Source: QPIN01 sp965224575 (GTDB lineage: Bacteria > Pseudomonadota > Gammaproteobacteria > Methylococcales > Methylomonadaceae). From it: a stretch of 64,000 nucleotides of DNA. The notes below the pieces were generated by a model. The model saw nothing but the letters and a program-made list of their open reading frames with translations, was not told the origin of the DNA and searched no databases. Both the position numbers and the translations under genes were made by a program. The stretch lies in contig CBDCZQ010000006.1 of the NCBI GenBank assembly GCA_965224575.1, positions 1,054,001 to 1,118,000 of the forward strand, written 5' to 3'. Of the stretch, positions 47,144 through 56,235 are shown in pieces. Within the stretch, counting starts at the first letter, position 1. Each line of letters opens with the position of its first letter.

Positions 47144-48844
47144 TCAATCTTCAGCTTCAATTTGTTTAGTGATATACCACTGCTGAATAATTGATAAGGT
47201 ATTGTTACATACCCAATAAAGAACCAACCCTGCTGGAAAGAATAAAAAGAAAACAGTAAATACGATTGGAAACATTTTCATTACTTTTGCTTGCAATGGA
47301 TCAATCGGTGCTGGATTTAAACTTTGCTGAATTTTCATGGTAATTCCCATAATAACCGGCAAAATAAAATAGGGATCTTGTGCTGATAAATCTTGAATCC
47401 ACAATGCAAAAGGTGCTTGTCGTAATTCTACCGTTTCTATTAACACCCAATAAAGAGAAATAAAGACGGGGATTTGTACCATGATAGGAAGACAGCCACC
47501 CATTGGGTTTACTTTCTCCCTTTTGTACATAGCCATCATTTCAGTATTAAAACGCTGCCTGTCATCTGCATATTTTTCTTGCATTTCTTTAAGACGCGGT
47601 TGAATTTTACGCATCTTGGCCATTGATCGATAACTAGCCTGAGATAATTTAAAGAACAACAATTTAATACATAAGGTAACACCTAAAATTGAAAATCCCC
47701 AATTCCCTATTTTGTCATGTATTTTATTAAGCAACCAGTAAATAGGTTTTCCTATAACAGTTAACCAACCATAATCAACCGTTAATTCCAGACCCTGGGC
47801 AACTTTTTCCATCATTGGCTGAATTTTTGGTCCAGCAAACAAGTGTGAACTAAAAATCGTATCAGTATGCGGTGCTACTGAAACTGTAGGAGAATAAGAA
47901 CCAATAACATAACGATAGTCTTTTAATTCTTTAGTATAAAATTGATTTTCCTGATCTGAGGGAGGTATCCAGGCAGAAGCAAAATAGTGTTGAGTCATAG
48001 CACTCCAACCACCTAAGGATTTAACATCAAGGTTTTCCTCTGTCATATCATCGTAGTCTACTTTTTGATACTTTTCTTCTTCCGTGTAAACTACTCCACC
48101 TGCATAAGTTCTAATAAAAGTATTGCCTTTATCATCAACAAATGGGATTCTTAATAATTGCCCATATTGTCTACCTGACCAAGTTTTTGATGAATCATTA
48201 CTGACTTTTTGCTCAACAGAAATATTGTAACTATTTCGGCTAAAGGTAAAAATTTTTGTAACAACTAAACCTTCATTATTTGTCCAGACTAATGGAACAG
48301 ATAATGTATCTTCTCCATCTGTTAATTGATAGTTATCATTCTCGACTGAAAATATAGCATGATGATCCGGTGCTGCTACTGAATCAGTATTAGCAATTAA
48401 ACCACTTTGTGCCAAAAATAATTTTTCAATATTGCTGTCAAATAAACGAATGGGAGAGAGATCTTTTTCCTGAGGGTCTAATCCTACCAATGCAAACATC
48501 TTATTTACAATGGTATTTACTTTTTCATGTGGATATTGTAATAAATCCAGATTACGTATCGTACCGCCTTTAGCATCTATTTCTACAGAAAAAACATCAG
48601 TTTTAACCGTAATAATTTTATCTGATGGAACCTCAAGAGCAGGTACAGCCTCAGCAGTTTCCTCGGTTTCAGCTTGTTGAGAAGACTCTAAACCAGGTAA
48701 ATCTTGTTTAGAGTCTTGAATCGTTGGTTGTTCTACTACTGCCACTTCAGCAGGCTTTGGACCATAATCTAATTGCCAAGCTTCCCAAAGCATGTAAGAA
48801 ATCATTGCTAATGCAATAACTAGTAGAAATCTAATGTTATCCAT
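47144..48844 (-). CDS. yidC: Membrane protein insertase YidC
   Basis: Inserts and folds inner-membrane proteins, alone or with SecYEG. The 566-residue protein has the gammaproteobacterial layout: N-terminal helix (about 5-20), large periplasmic beta-sandwich domain (about 65-350) and a five-helix core with GNWGFSILGVTLCIKLLFF, the cytoplasmic loop KYADDRQRFNTEMMAMYKRE and GGCLPIMVQIPVFISLYWVL. yidD begins two bases upstream. Confidence 0.97.
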   Translation of the reverse strand: MDNIRFLLVIALAMISYMLWEAWQLDYGPKPAEVAVVEQPTIQDSKQDLPGLESSQQAETEETAEAVPALEVPSDKIITVKTDVFSVEIDAKGGTIRNLDLLQYPHEKVNTIVNKMFALVGLDPQEKDLSPIRLFDSNIEKLFLAQSGLIANTDSVAAPDHHAIFSVENDNYQLTDGEDTLSVPLVWTNNEGLVVTKIFTFSRNSYNISVEQKVSNDSSKTWSGRQYGQLLRIPFVDDKGNTFIRTYAGGVVYTEEEKYQKVDYDDMTEENLDVKSLGGWSAMTQHYFASAWIPPSDQENQFYTKELKDYRYVIGSYSPTVSVAPHTDTIFSSHLFAGPKIQPMMEKVAQGLELTVDYGWLTVIGKPIYWLLNKIHDKIGNWGFSILGVTLCIKLLFFKLSQASYRSMAKMRKIQPRLKEMQEKYADDRQRFNTEMMAMYKREKVNPMGGCLPIMVQIPVFISLYWVLIETVELRQAPFALWIQDLSAQDPYFILPVIMGITMKIQQSLNPAPIDPLQAKVMKMFPIVFTVFFLFFPAGLVLYWVCNNTLSIIQQWYITKQIEAED

Positions 48845-48846
48845 TG

Positions 48847-49071
48847 TTATTTACCAAATTTATCTGGAACAGGGTCTATACCCCCCTGATGAAAGGGATG
48901 GCATTTTAATAACCGTTTGAGTGTAAGGAAAGAGCCTTTGAATGCACCATGAATCTGAATTGCTTCCAGACTATAACTAGAACATGTAGGATAAAACCTA
49001 CAGCTAGAGCCAAACAAAGGACTTATAAAATATTTATAAAATTTTATAAGCTTTATCAGTATGGTTCGCAT
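48847..49071 (-). CDS. yidD: Membrane protein insertion efficiency factor YidD
   Basis: Small membrane-associated protein of 74 residues aiding YidC-dependent insertion. The family pattern is clear: YKYFISPLFGSSCRFYPTCS followed by YSLEAIQIHGAFKGSFLTLK and RLLKCHPFHQGGIDPVP. Its start overlaps the rnpA end by 16 bases. Confidence 0.96.
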   Translation of the reverse strand: MRTILIKLIKFYKYFISPLFGSSCRFYPTCSSYSLEAIQIHGAFKGSFLTLKRLLKCHPFHQGGIDPVPDKFGK

Positions 49072-49421
49072 TTATTAATCAATTTAAGCCAATGCTTATC
49101 CAAAGACTTTTTTAATAAGATAGGTGATGCATTTGCAGCATCTCTTCTGGCTAAAACAACAATATCAATATTTATTAACGAATGTTGTTGTAATCGAAAA
49201 TTTTCCCTAACAGCTCTTTTAATTATATTTCTTGTAACTGCTTTTCTTATATTTTTTTTTGCGATTGCAAGCCCTAAACGGGGATGACCTTGATCATTCT
49301 TAATCGCCAATAAGGTAAAAAGCTTATCAGTAGATTTAACTGCTTTTGCAAATACTTTTTTATATTCAGCCGGTTTCCCTAATCTCAATTGTTTGGGGAA
49401 ACTAAAAGTCTCGCCTGCCAA
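49056..49421 (-). CDS. rnpA: Ribonuclease P protein component
   Basis: Basic protein subunit of RNase P, which trims tRNA 5' leaders. The 121-residue protein has GHPRLGLAIAKKNIRKAVTR and the RNR-like motif NIIKRAVRENFR. The only sensible start is TTG at 49421, immediately after the rpmH stop (TAGTTG), so its translation should depend on ribosomes finishing rpmH. Confidence 0.95.
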   Translation of the reverse strand: MAGETFSFPKQLRLGKPAEYKKVFAKAVKSTDKLFTLLAIKNDQGHPRLGLAIAKKNIRKAVTRNIIKRAVRENFRLQQHSLINIDIVVLARRDAANASPILLKKSLDKHWLKLINKCEPY

Positions 49422-49556
49422 CTATACTGTTAACTCTGCGCGACCTTTTGCTCTACGAGCATTAATTACTTTACGACCACCAACTGTGGCCATTCTTGCA
49501 CGAAAGCCATGTGTTCTGGCACGCTTTATTTTACTTGGTTGATATGTTCTTTTCAT
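49422..49556 (-). CDS. rpmH: 50S ribosomal protein L34
   Basis: A 44-codon gene encoding MKRTYQPSKIKRARTHGFRA and the rest of the highly conserved L34, including MATVGGRKV and RRAKGRAEL. The basic composition and exact family length leave no doubt. It is the first gene of the leftward origin-side operon, with a good promoter upstream, and is divergent from dnaA. Confidence 0.97.
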   Translation of the reverse strand: MKRTYQPSKIKRARTHGFRARMATVGGRKVINARRAKGRAELTV

Positions 49557-49610
49557 TTGGCTAAGCCCTATAATGTGTTTTTAACAAAAAACGGATAAAA
49601 AAGACGTCGG

Positions 49611-49640
49611 ATGATAAAATATAATAGTACACTCTGTCAA
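49611..49640 (-). promoter_or_regulatory. Sigma-70 promoter of rpmH-rnpA
   Basis: On the minus strand, a perfect -35 TTGACA (49640-49635) and a -10 TATCAT (49616-49611, five of six matches) are separated by 18 bases, about 55 bases before the rpmH start. The plus-strand TATAAT at 49620-49625 could serve dnaA but has no good -35. Confidence 0.6.
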
Positions 49641-49682
49641 TGTAATTCCTAATTAAAATATATTCACCCTTAACTAAAACTA

Positions 49683-51008
49683 ATGAACTCAATCTGGAAT
49701 AACTGTTTATCTAAACTTGAAAATGAAATCCCTTCCAGTGATTTTAGTACCTGGATCAGACCATTACAAGCAATAGAAAAAAATGGTACTCTTAAATTGT
49801 TAGCACCCAATCGGTTTATTATAGATCATGTCAAACAACATTTTTTGTCTAAAGTTGAAGATGCTGTTTATGAATTTTCAAATGGTACTTTATTGCTACA
49901 GTTTGAAATTGGTTCAAAAAAGACTACACCTTTGATTCAGCCTAAGTTATTAAAAAATAATTCACAGAATAATGAAAAACCTAAACGTTCTAATTTTTTA
50001 AATAAAACATTTACATTTGATACTTTCGTTGAAGGTAAATCTAACCAACTTGCAAAAGCTGCGTCAATTCAAGTCTCAGAAAACATTGGAAAAGCTTATA
50101 ACCCATTATTTATATATGGTAGTTCAGGTTTAGGTAAAACTCATCTTATGCATGCCATTGGTAATGCTGTTATAGAAAAAAAACCTAATACAAATATTAT
50201 TTATTTGCATTCTGAAAAGTTTGTTCAAGATATGGTTCAAGCATTTCAACATAATACTATCAATGCATTTAAAGATTATTATCGCAGTGTTGATGTATTG
50301 CTTGTTGATGATATTCAGTTTTTAGCTGGGAAAGGACGCTCTCAAGAAGAGTTTTTTCATACCTTTAATAATTTGTTAGATAAAAAGCATCAGGTAGTTT
50401 TAACCTGTGATAAATATCCAAAAGAAATTGAAGGCCTAGAGGAACGATTGAAATCTCGATTTGGTTGGGGTTTACCCGTTGCAATTGAGCCACCTGACTT
50501 AGAAACAAGAGCTGCAATTTTACTAAAAAAAGCTAGCTTGGTTAATGTACAGTTAGTTCAAGAAGTTGCTTTTTTTATTGCTAAAAGAATTCCTTCTAAT
50601 GTAAGAGAGTTGGAAGGAGCGCTTCGAAGAGTGATTGCAAATGCCCAATTTACAGGTCGAGAGATTACTATTGATTTTACTAAAGAAGCTTTACATGACT
50701 TAATTTCATTACAAGATAAATTAGTTAATATTAATAATATTCAAAAAACAATTGCTGAATACTTTAAAATTCGTGTTGCAGACTTATCCTCTAAAAACCG
50801 AAGGCAATCAATCACCAGGCCTAGACAAATAGCCATGTGTTTGGCAAGAGAATTAACTAACCATAGTTTCCCTGAAATTGGTGATGCATTTGGGGGCAGA
50901 GATCACACCACGGTTATTAACGCATGTAAACGTATTAAAGCATTGAGAGAAAGTGATATTAAAGTTTCTGAAGATTATCAAAACTTGTTAAGAACTTTGT
51001 CACTTTGA
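49683..51008 (+). CDS. dnaA: Chromosomal replication initiator DnaA
   Basis: AAA+ initiator that binds DnaA boxes and opens oriC. The 441-residue protein has the N-terminal helicase-interaction domain, Walker A GSSGLGKTH, Walker B VLLVDDIQFLAG, and the C-terminal box-binding helix GGRDHTTVINACKRI. Only 126 bases separate it from rpmH, and no TTATCCACA-like box is seen there; the boxes are after the gene. Confidence 0.98.
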   Translation: MNSIWNNCLSKLENEIPSSDFSTWIRPLQAIEKNGTLKLLAPNRFIIDHVKQHFLSKVEDAVYEFSNGTLLLQFEIGSKKTTPLIQPKLLKNNSQNNEKPKRSNFLNKTFTFDTFVEGKSNQLAKAASIQVSENIGKAYNPLFIYGSSGLGKTHLMHAIGNAVIEKKPNTNIIYLHSEKFVQDMVQAFQHNTINAFKDYYRSVDVLLVDDIQFLAGKGRSQEEFFHTFNNLLDKKHQVVLTCDKYPKEIEGLEERLKSRFGWGLPVAIEPPDLETRAAILLKKASLVNVQLVQEVAFFIAKRIPSNVRELEGALRRVIANAQFTGREITIDFTKEALHDLISLQDKLVNINNIQKTIAEYFKIRVADLSSKNRRQSITRPRQIAMCLARELTNHSFPEIGDAFGGRDHTTVINACKRIKALRESDIKVSEDYQNLLRTLSL

Positions 51009-51273
51009 AATAATTATCTATGATTGAAAGACAAAAATAATTTTTTTATTCTTTATTCTGGCTGTGGATAACTATGTGATATGGACACTCTATAAAATGT
51101 TTATTTCTTGTAATCAATTTATTTATGATTATTTTTCACCAAGATAATCACAACTAAAAGTTATTTAATCCACATTTTTTAAAATATATTAACTTATTGA
51201 TATTTAATTAAAAAACACACTTATCAACAGTTTCATTAAAGACTAATAACAGTAATAGGTTTAAGTATATATT
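51009..51273. other. oriC: Putative replication origin (oriC) between dnaA and dnaN
   Basis: This 265-base gap holds a perfect DnaA box TGTGGATAA (51063-51071), and two one-mismatch boxes, TAATCCACA (51166-51174) and TTATCAACA (51221-51229). Between and beside the latter lies a nearly pure A/T tract (51175-51217) suited to unwinding. The divergence of gene direction around dnaA fits an origin here. The dnaN promoter must lie in the same interval. Confidence 0.6.
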
Positions 51274-52374
51274 ATGAATTTTATTATTAATAGAGAACAA
51301 TTACTTGTTCCTTTACAACAAATTGTAAGTATTATTGAGAAGAGGCAAACTATGCCCATTCTTTCTAATATTTTAATTGTCGTTAATGAAAATTGTTTAG
51401 TGTTAACAGGGACTGATTTAGAAATTCAGTTAATTGCAAAAATTAATCTTGATTCTTCTGAAACCGGAGAAATTACAATTCCTGCTCGGAAGTTTTTAGA
51501 CATAATTAGACTATTACCTAACGAAGCAGAAATTAAAATAGAATTATCTAACGAGAAAGTAAAAGTATCTTCTGGTCGGAGTAGATTTTCATTATCAACT
51601 TTAGCTGCTAATAATTATCCAGAGTTTTCAGAATCAGAATTCGAAAACCAGTTTTTGATTAATGCAGGAAAAATGAAAAAAGCATTAGATAAAACAGTTT
51701 TCTGTATGGCTAATCAAGATGTTAGATATTATTTGAATGGTTTGTTATTACATATATCAAATAGTAAATTAAAGTTAGTTGCATCAGATGGACATCGCTT
51801 ATCAATTTATGAGGATGATATAGGTGTCGCAACAGGTTATGAAACACGTATTATTTTACCTAGAAAAGGTGTAGTAGAACTTTCTCGTTTATTGGATGAT
51901 GAAGATGCTGAATTGAATATTCAATTTTCTAGCAGTAATATTAAAATTCAGATTAAAGAATATGTTTTTTCAGCCAAATTAGTTGATTCTAAATATCCAG
52001 ATTTTAGTAAAGTATTTGAACAACCATTTTTTAATCAAATCCATGTTCAAAAGCAATTATTAAAAGAGGCATTAACTCGAGTTGCTATTTTATCGAATGA
52101 GAAATTTAAAGGTGTTACTTTTGAAGTATCTAATGAATTGCTTAAATTAAGTTCTCATAACCCAGAACATGATGAAGCTGAAGAAGAATTGATTATTGAA
52201 TATCAAGGTGAACCTATTTCAATTGCTTTTAATTCTCAATATTTATTAGATGCCGTCAGTAATTTAGATTCAGAATTAGCTGTTCTTAGTATTGCAAGTA
52301 ATTCAAGTAGTTGTTTTGTTGAAGAACCTCAACAACAGTTATACCGATTTATTGTTATGCCTATGCGTTTGTAA
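51274..52374 (+). CDS. dnaN: DNA polymerase III beta subunit (sliding clamp)
   Basis: Ring-shaped processivity factor of 366 residues. It begins MNFIINREQLLVPLQQIVSI, has the family stretches RQTMPILSNILI, LVASDGHRLSIYE and LPRKGVVELSRLL, and ends in the typical FIVMPMRL. It follows the putative origin and precedes recF as in the canonical order. Confidence 0.97.
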   Translation: MNFIINREQLLVPLQQIVSIIEKRQTMPILSNILIVVNENCLVLTGTDLEIQLIAKINLDSSETGEITIPARKFLDIIRLLPNEAEIKIELSNEKVKVSSGRSRFSLSTLAANNYPEFSESEFENQFLINAGKMKKALDKTVFCMANQDVRYYLNGLLLHISNSKLKLVASDGHRLSIYEDDIGVATGYETRIILPRKGVVELSRLLDDEDAELNIQFSSSNIKIQIKEYVFSAKLVDSKYPDFSKVFEQPFFNQIHVQKQLLKEALTRVAILSNEKFKGVTFEVSNELLKLSSHNPEHDEAEEELIIEYQGEPISIAFNSQYLLDAVSNLDSELAVLSIASNSSSCFVEEPQQQLYRFIVMPMRL

Positions 52375-52505
52375 TAAAGCACTTTTATAATGCTGATAAA
52401 TCCATTGTCTATTAAGTGCCCTCCTCCTCTTATTACTTTTAATGAAATCAAATTTGATTTTTTCTATCTAATTAAATATTAAGTAATATTTAGGCACCTA
52501 AGATA

Positions 52506-53601
52506 ATGAGTTTAAATAAACTTGATATTTATTCTTTTAGAAACATTCTAAAAGCTTCTATTAAACCTTCCTCAGAAATTAATTTTATCGTTGGTGAAAA
52601 TGCGAGTGGTAAAAGTTCCTTGCTTGAAGCTATTTATATTTTGGGTAGAGCTCGTTCATTTAGATCACCAAATACCAAACAAGTGATACAGTTTGAAAAA
52701 AATGAATTAATAGTTTCAGGTATAGCTAGTGAGCAAAGTGAACATAATTATCACCTGGGAATACAGATTAACAATAGTGGTTGTATTATTCGTATCAACC
52801 AAAAAAATAGTGATAAAGCAGAATTAGCATATTCATTTCCTGTTTTATTGATACACCCTAAAAGTTATAAATTACTAGATGATGGCCCTCAAATAAGAAG
52901 AGAATTCATGGACTGGGGTGTATTTAATGATGAAGAGTTTTTTTTGGGGAATTGGAGAAAATATAAAAAAGTTCTTCAGCAAAGAAATTCATTATTAAAG
53001 ACTAAGAAAGTCAGACATATTAATGTATGGGATACAGAGCTTGTTCAGTGCGGTACAATAGTATCGGAATATAGAAATAAATATTTAACAAGACTAGAAC
53101 CTGTTTTTATTGAAATCAGTCATTATTTTTTTGATTTTGATCAACTCGAATTGATTTATTTATCAGGCTGGGATAAATCTAAAAGTTTTAAACGCGCTTT
53201 AGAAAATAGTCTACAAAAAGATATTAAATATGGCTTTTCTCATGTTGGGCCTCATCGATCTGATTTTCAAGTATTGCTCAATGGTAAACTTAGCTAAGTA
53301 CTTTGTTTCTAGAGGGCAATTAAAAATATTAATGCTAGCTTTAAATTTAGCACAGATTAAATTATTTAATAATCAAAAAAAAAATAAAGTCTGCGTGTTA
53401 ATTGATGATTTAACTGCTGAGTTAGATATGGTCAATAAACAAAAACTATTAAACTATTTGGTTAAGTTAAATTGCCAGGTATTTATGTCATCAACTGAAC
53501 TTTCTAATTTTGGTGATTTTAATAAATTATCGAATTATAAAGTGTTCCACGTGAAACATGGTGAGATTAATTTGATTAAGAACTTTACATGTTCCACGTG
53601 A
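52506..53601 (+). pseudogene. recF: recF, full-length but interrupted by one frameshift
   Basis: RecF is an SMC-like ATPase that loads RecA at gaps with RecO and RecR. The first frame (52506-53297) gives Walker A GENASGKSS and GPHRSDFQVLLNGKL, then meets TAA at 53295. The +1 frame continues exactly where family homology resumes: AKYFVSRGQLKILMLALNLA (signature) and VLIDDLTAELD (Walker B). Joined, the protein has about 364 residues, normal for RecF, so nothing else is missing. The junction is CTT AGC TAA (53289-53297). Pseudogene, assembly error or programmed +1 shift cannot be told apart here. Its last codons overlap two parS sites. Confidence 0.85.
53543..53558. promoter_or_regulatory. parS: parS site 1
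   Basis: TGTTCCACGTGAAACA fits the parS consensus TGTTNCACGTGAAACA at all 16 positions. It lies inside the 3' coding part of recF, where it encodes VFHVKH. ParB from 5.9 kb is the expected ligand. Confidence 0.93.
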
Positions 53602-53605
53602 AACA
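53590..53605. promoter_or_regulatory. parS: parS site 2, overlapping the recF stop codon
   Basis: A second copy of TGTTCCACGTGAAACA, 47 bases after the first. The TGA stop of recF (53599-53601) lies within the site, so the last residues of RecF (CST) are dictated by parS. Confidence 0.93.
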
Positions 53606-53704
53606 TGTGAGATAATAGTAAACAGAAACACTGTTGTAACTTAAGGTTTGTTATAGCTTTTGCCTAAGTTATGTTTCAGATTAAATATGTAAAATGGATA
53701 ATAT

Positions 53705-56119
53705 ATGAGTGATGACAAACAAGAATACGATAGTTCTAATATAAAAGTTCTAAAGGGTTTGGATGCAGTAAGAAAAAGACCTGGTATGTATATTGGTGAT
53801 ACAGATGATGGTTCAGGTCTTCACCATATGGTGTTTGAGATAGTAGATAATTCAATAGATGAGGCATTAGCTGGTTTTTGTAAAGGTGTAAATGTTGTTA
53901 TTCATGAAAATGGATCTGTTAGTGTATCTGATGACGGACGTGGTATTCCAGTAGATATACATGAAGAGGAGGGAAGGTCAGCTGCAGAAGTTATTATGAC
54001 TGTACTTCATGCGGGGGGGAAATTTGATGATAATGCTTACAAGGTTTCTGGTGGTTTGCATGGAGTAGGTGTATCTGTGGTTAATGCCTTATCAGCAGAG
54101 TTAATACTTGAAATTCGAAAGAACGGTAAGTTACATAAGCAGAAATATAAAATGGGAGAACCCGTTGCACCATTGGAAGTAGTGGGTGATGCAGAAGGAA
54201 CAGGGACATTGATTAATTTTTTACCTAGTAAAGAAACCTTTTCAAATATTGAGTTCCATTATGATATTTTGGCTAAAAGACTTAGGGAATTATCTTTTTT
54301 AAATTCTGGAGTAAGAATTTCAATAAAGGATGAGAATACAGGGAAAGAAGATGTTTTTGAATTTGAAGGCGGAATTAGTGCGTTTGTTCAACATCTAAAT
54401 AAAAACAAAACCCCTTTATTTGAAGATGTCTTTCATTTTACCGCTATAAAAGAAGATGTAGTAGTAGAAGTTGCTATGCAATGGAATGATTCTTATCAAG
54501 AAAATATTTTTTGTTATACCAATAATATTCCTCAACGTGATGGAGGATCTCATTTAGCCGGTTTTAGAGGTGCATTAACTCGAACTATTAATCAATATAT
54601 AGAATCAAGTGGTTTAGCTAAAAAAGAAAAAGTATCAACAACTGGAGATGATGCTAGAGAAGGCTTAACAGCTGTATTATCAGTAAAAGTTCCTGACCCT
54701 AAGTTTTCATCACAAACAAAAGATAAACTTGTTTCTTCTGAAGTTAGGCCATTGGTTGAGTCAACAATGAATGAGAAGTTACAAGAGTTTTTGTTAGAAC
54801 AACCACAAATAGCTAAAACTATAGTTAATAAAATTATTGATGCTGCACGAGCGCGTGATGCTGCACGTAAAGCAAGGGAAATGACACGACGTAAATCAAC
54901 ACTAGATATTGCTGGTTTACCAGGGAAACTCGCAGATTGCCAAGAAAAAGATCCAGCATTGTCAGAATTATTTATTGTGGAAGGGGACTCAGCGGGCGGT
55001 TCTGCCAAACAAGGTAGGGATAGACGCACGCAAGCTATATTACCCCTTAAAGGAAAAATTCTTAATGTAGAAAAAGCTCGTTTCGATAAAATGATTTCGT
55101 CAGATGAGGTAGGTAACTTAATTACCGCATTAGGCTGTGGTATTGGGAAGGATGAATATAATATTGAAAAGCTGCGTTATCACCGTATTATTATTATGAC
55201 TGATGCAGATGTTGATGGATCACATATTCGGACTTTATTACTGACCTTTTTTTATAGACAAATGCCTGAGTTAATAGAAAATGGATATGTCTATATTGCC
55301 CAACCGCCTTTGTATAAAATTAAAAAAGGCAAACAAGAGCACTATGTAAAAGATGATGCCGAATTAAATGAATACTTGATTCAATTAGCTCTTGATAAGG
55401 CTCAACTATATACAGATGACTCAACTCCAATGATTCAAGGTCAAGGTTTAGAAAAACTAGCCATTGAATATGCAGGTGTTACCTCAGTCATTAATCGGTT
55501 AAGTAGGCGTTATGATTCTATCTTTTTAGAGGAAATGACATATATCTTACCTTTAACTGAAGAGATTAAACAAAGTCAGGAAAAAATGACTGAGTGGTAT
55601 AAACAATTAGAAAAAAATATCGCTGAGAATAAAATCAAAGCTGTTTATTCCATAGAATTAAATTATAAGAGTGAAGATGATTTTGATCTTGTTGTGAATA
55701 AAAAAATGAATGGTATTACTAAAACTTTTATTTTACATACTACTTTTTTTGCTGGAAAAGATTATTTAAAAATAGCTCAATATGCTCGTGATACAGTAGG
55801 GTTATTTTCGGATCAATCTTTTATGAAGATTGGAGAAAAACAGCAACAAGTCAGTAATTTTAAACAAGCATTTGAATGGATGATGAAAGAAGTCAAGAAA
55901 GGACAACATATTCAGCGATACAAAGGATTAGGAGAAATGAATCCTGATCAATTATGGGAAACAACACTGGATTCAAATAGCCGAAGATTATTACAAGTAA
56001 AGATTGAAGATGTGATTGCAGCAGATGAAATTTTTACAACATTGATGGGGGATATAGTAGAACCTCGGAGAGACTTTATTGTTAAAAATGCATTAGATGT
56101 TGCTAATTTAGATGTATAA
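53705..56119 (+). CDS. gyrB: DNA gyrase subunit B
   Basis: ATPase subunit of gyrase, which introduces negative supercoils. The 804-residue protein has the GHKL motifs IVDNSIDEALAG and DDGRGIPVDIH, GGLHGVGVSVVNALS, the TOPRIM motif EGDSAGGSAKQGRDR and DADVDGSHIRTLLLTFFYR. It carries the extended gammaproteobacterial insertion before the C-terminal QRYKGLGEMNPDQLWETT. Confidence 0.98.
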   Translation: MSDDKQEYDSSNIKVLKGLDAVRKRPGMYIGDTDDGSGLHHMVFEIVDNSIDEALAGFCKGVNVVIHENGSVSVSDDGRGIPVDIHEEEGRSAAEVIMTVLHAGGKFDDNAYKVSGGLHGVGVSVVNALSAELILEIRKNGKLHKQKYKMGEPVAPLEVVGDAEGTGTLINFLPSKETFSNIEFHYDILAKRLRELSFLNSGVRISIKDENTGKEDVFEFEGGISAFVQHLNKNKTPLFEDVFHFTAIKEDVVVEVAMQWNDSYQENIFCYTNNIPQRDGGSHLAGFRGALTRTINQYIESSGLAKKEKVSTTGDDAREGLTAVLSVKVPDPKFSSQTKDKLVSSEVRPLVESTMNEKLQEFLLEQPQIAKTIVNKIIDAARARDAARKAREMTRRKSTLDIAGLPGKLADCQEKDPALSELFIVEGDSAGGSAKQGRDRRTQAILPLKGKILNVEKARFDKMISSDEVGNLITALGCGIGKDEYNIEKLRYHRIIIMTDADVDGSHIRTLLLTFFYRQMPELIENGYVYIAQPPLYKIKKGKQEHYVKDDAELNEYLIQLALDKAQLYTDDSTPMIQGQGLEKLAIEYAGVTSVINRLSRRYDSIFLEEMTYILPLTEEIKQSQEKMTEWYKQLEKNIAENKIKAVYSIELNYKSEDDFDLVVNKKMNGITKTFILHTTFFAGKDYLKIAQYARDTVGLFSDQSFMKIGEKQQQVSNFKQAFEWMMKEVKKGQHIQRYKGLGEMNPDQLWETTLDSNSRRLLQVKIEDVIAADEIFTTLMGDIVEPRRDFIVKNALDVANLDV

Positions 56120-56235
56120 TATTTTGGTAATTTAACCGTACTTATATTTCAAATATTATTGAGAAAGGGAGTGTTTTTTTCTCTTCTTTGTAATAGTTTA
56201 AAATCACCTTTTTCTTTAAATATTTACAATCTGTT

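Noticed and set aside
49557..49682. rpmH-dnaA gap as oriC
   Set aside because: No DnaA-box-like sequence is seen there; boxes occur after dnaA.
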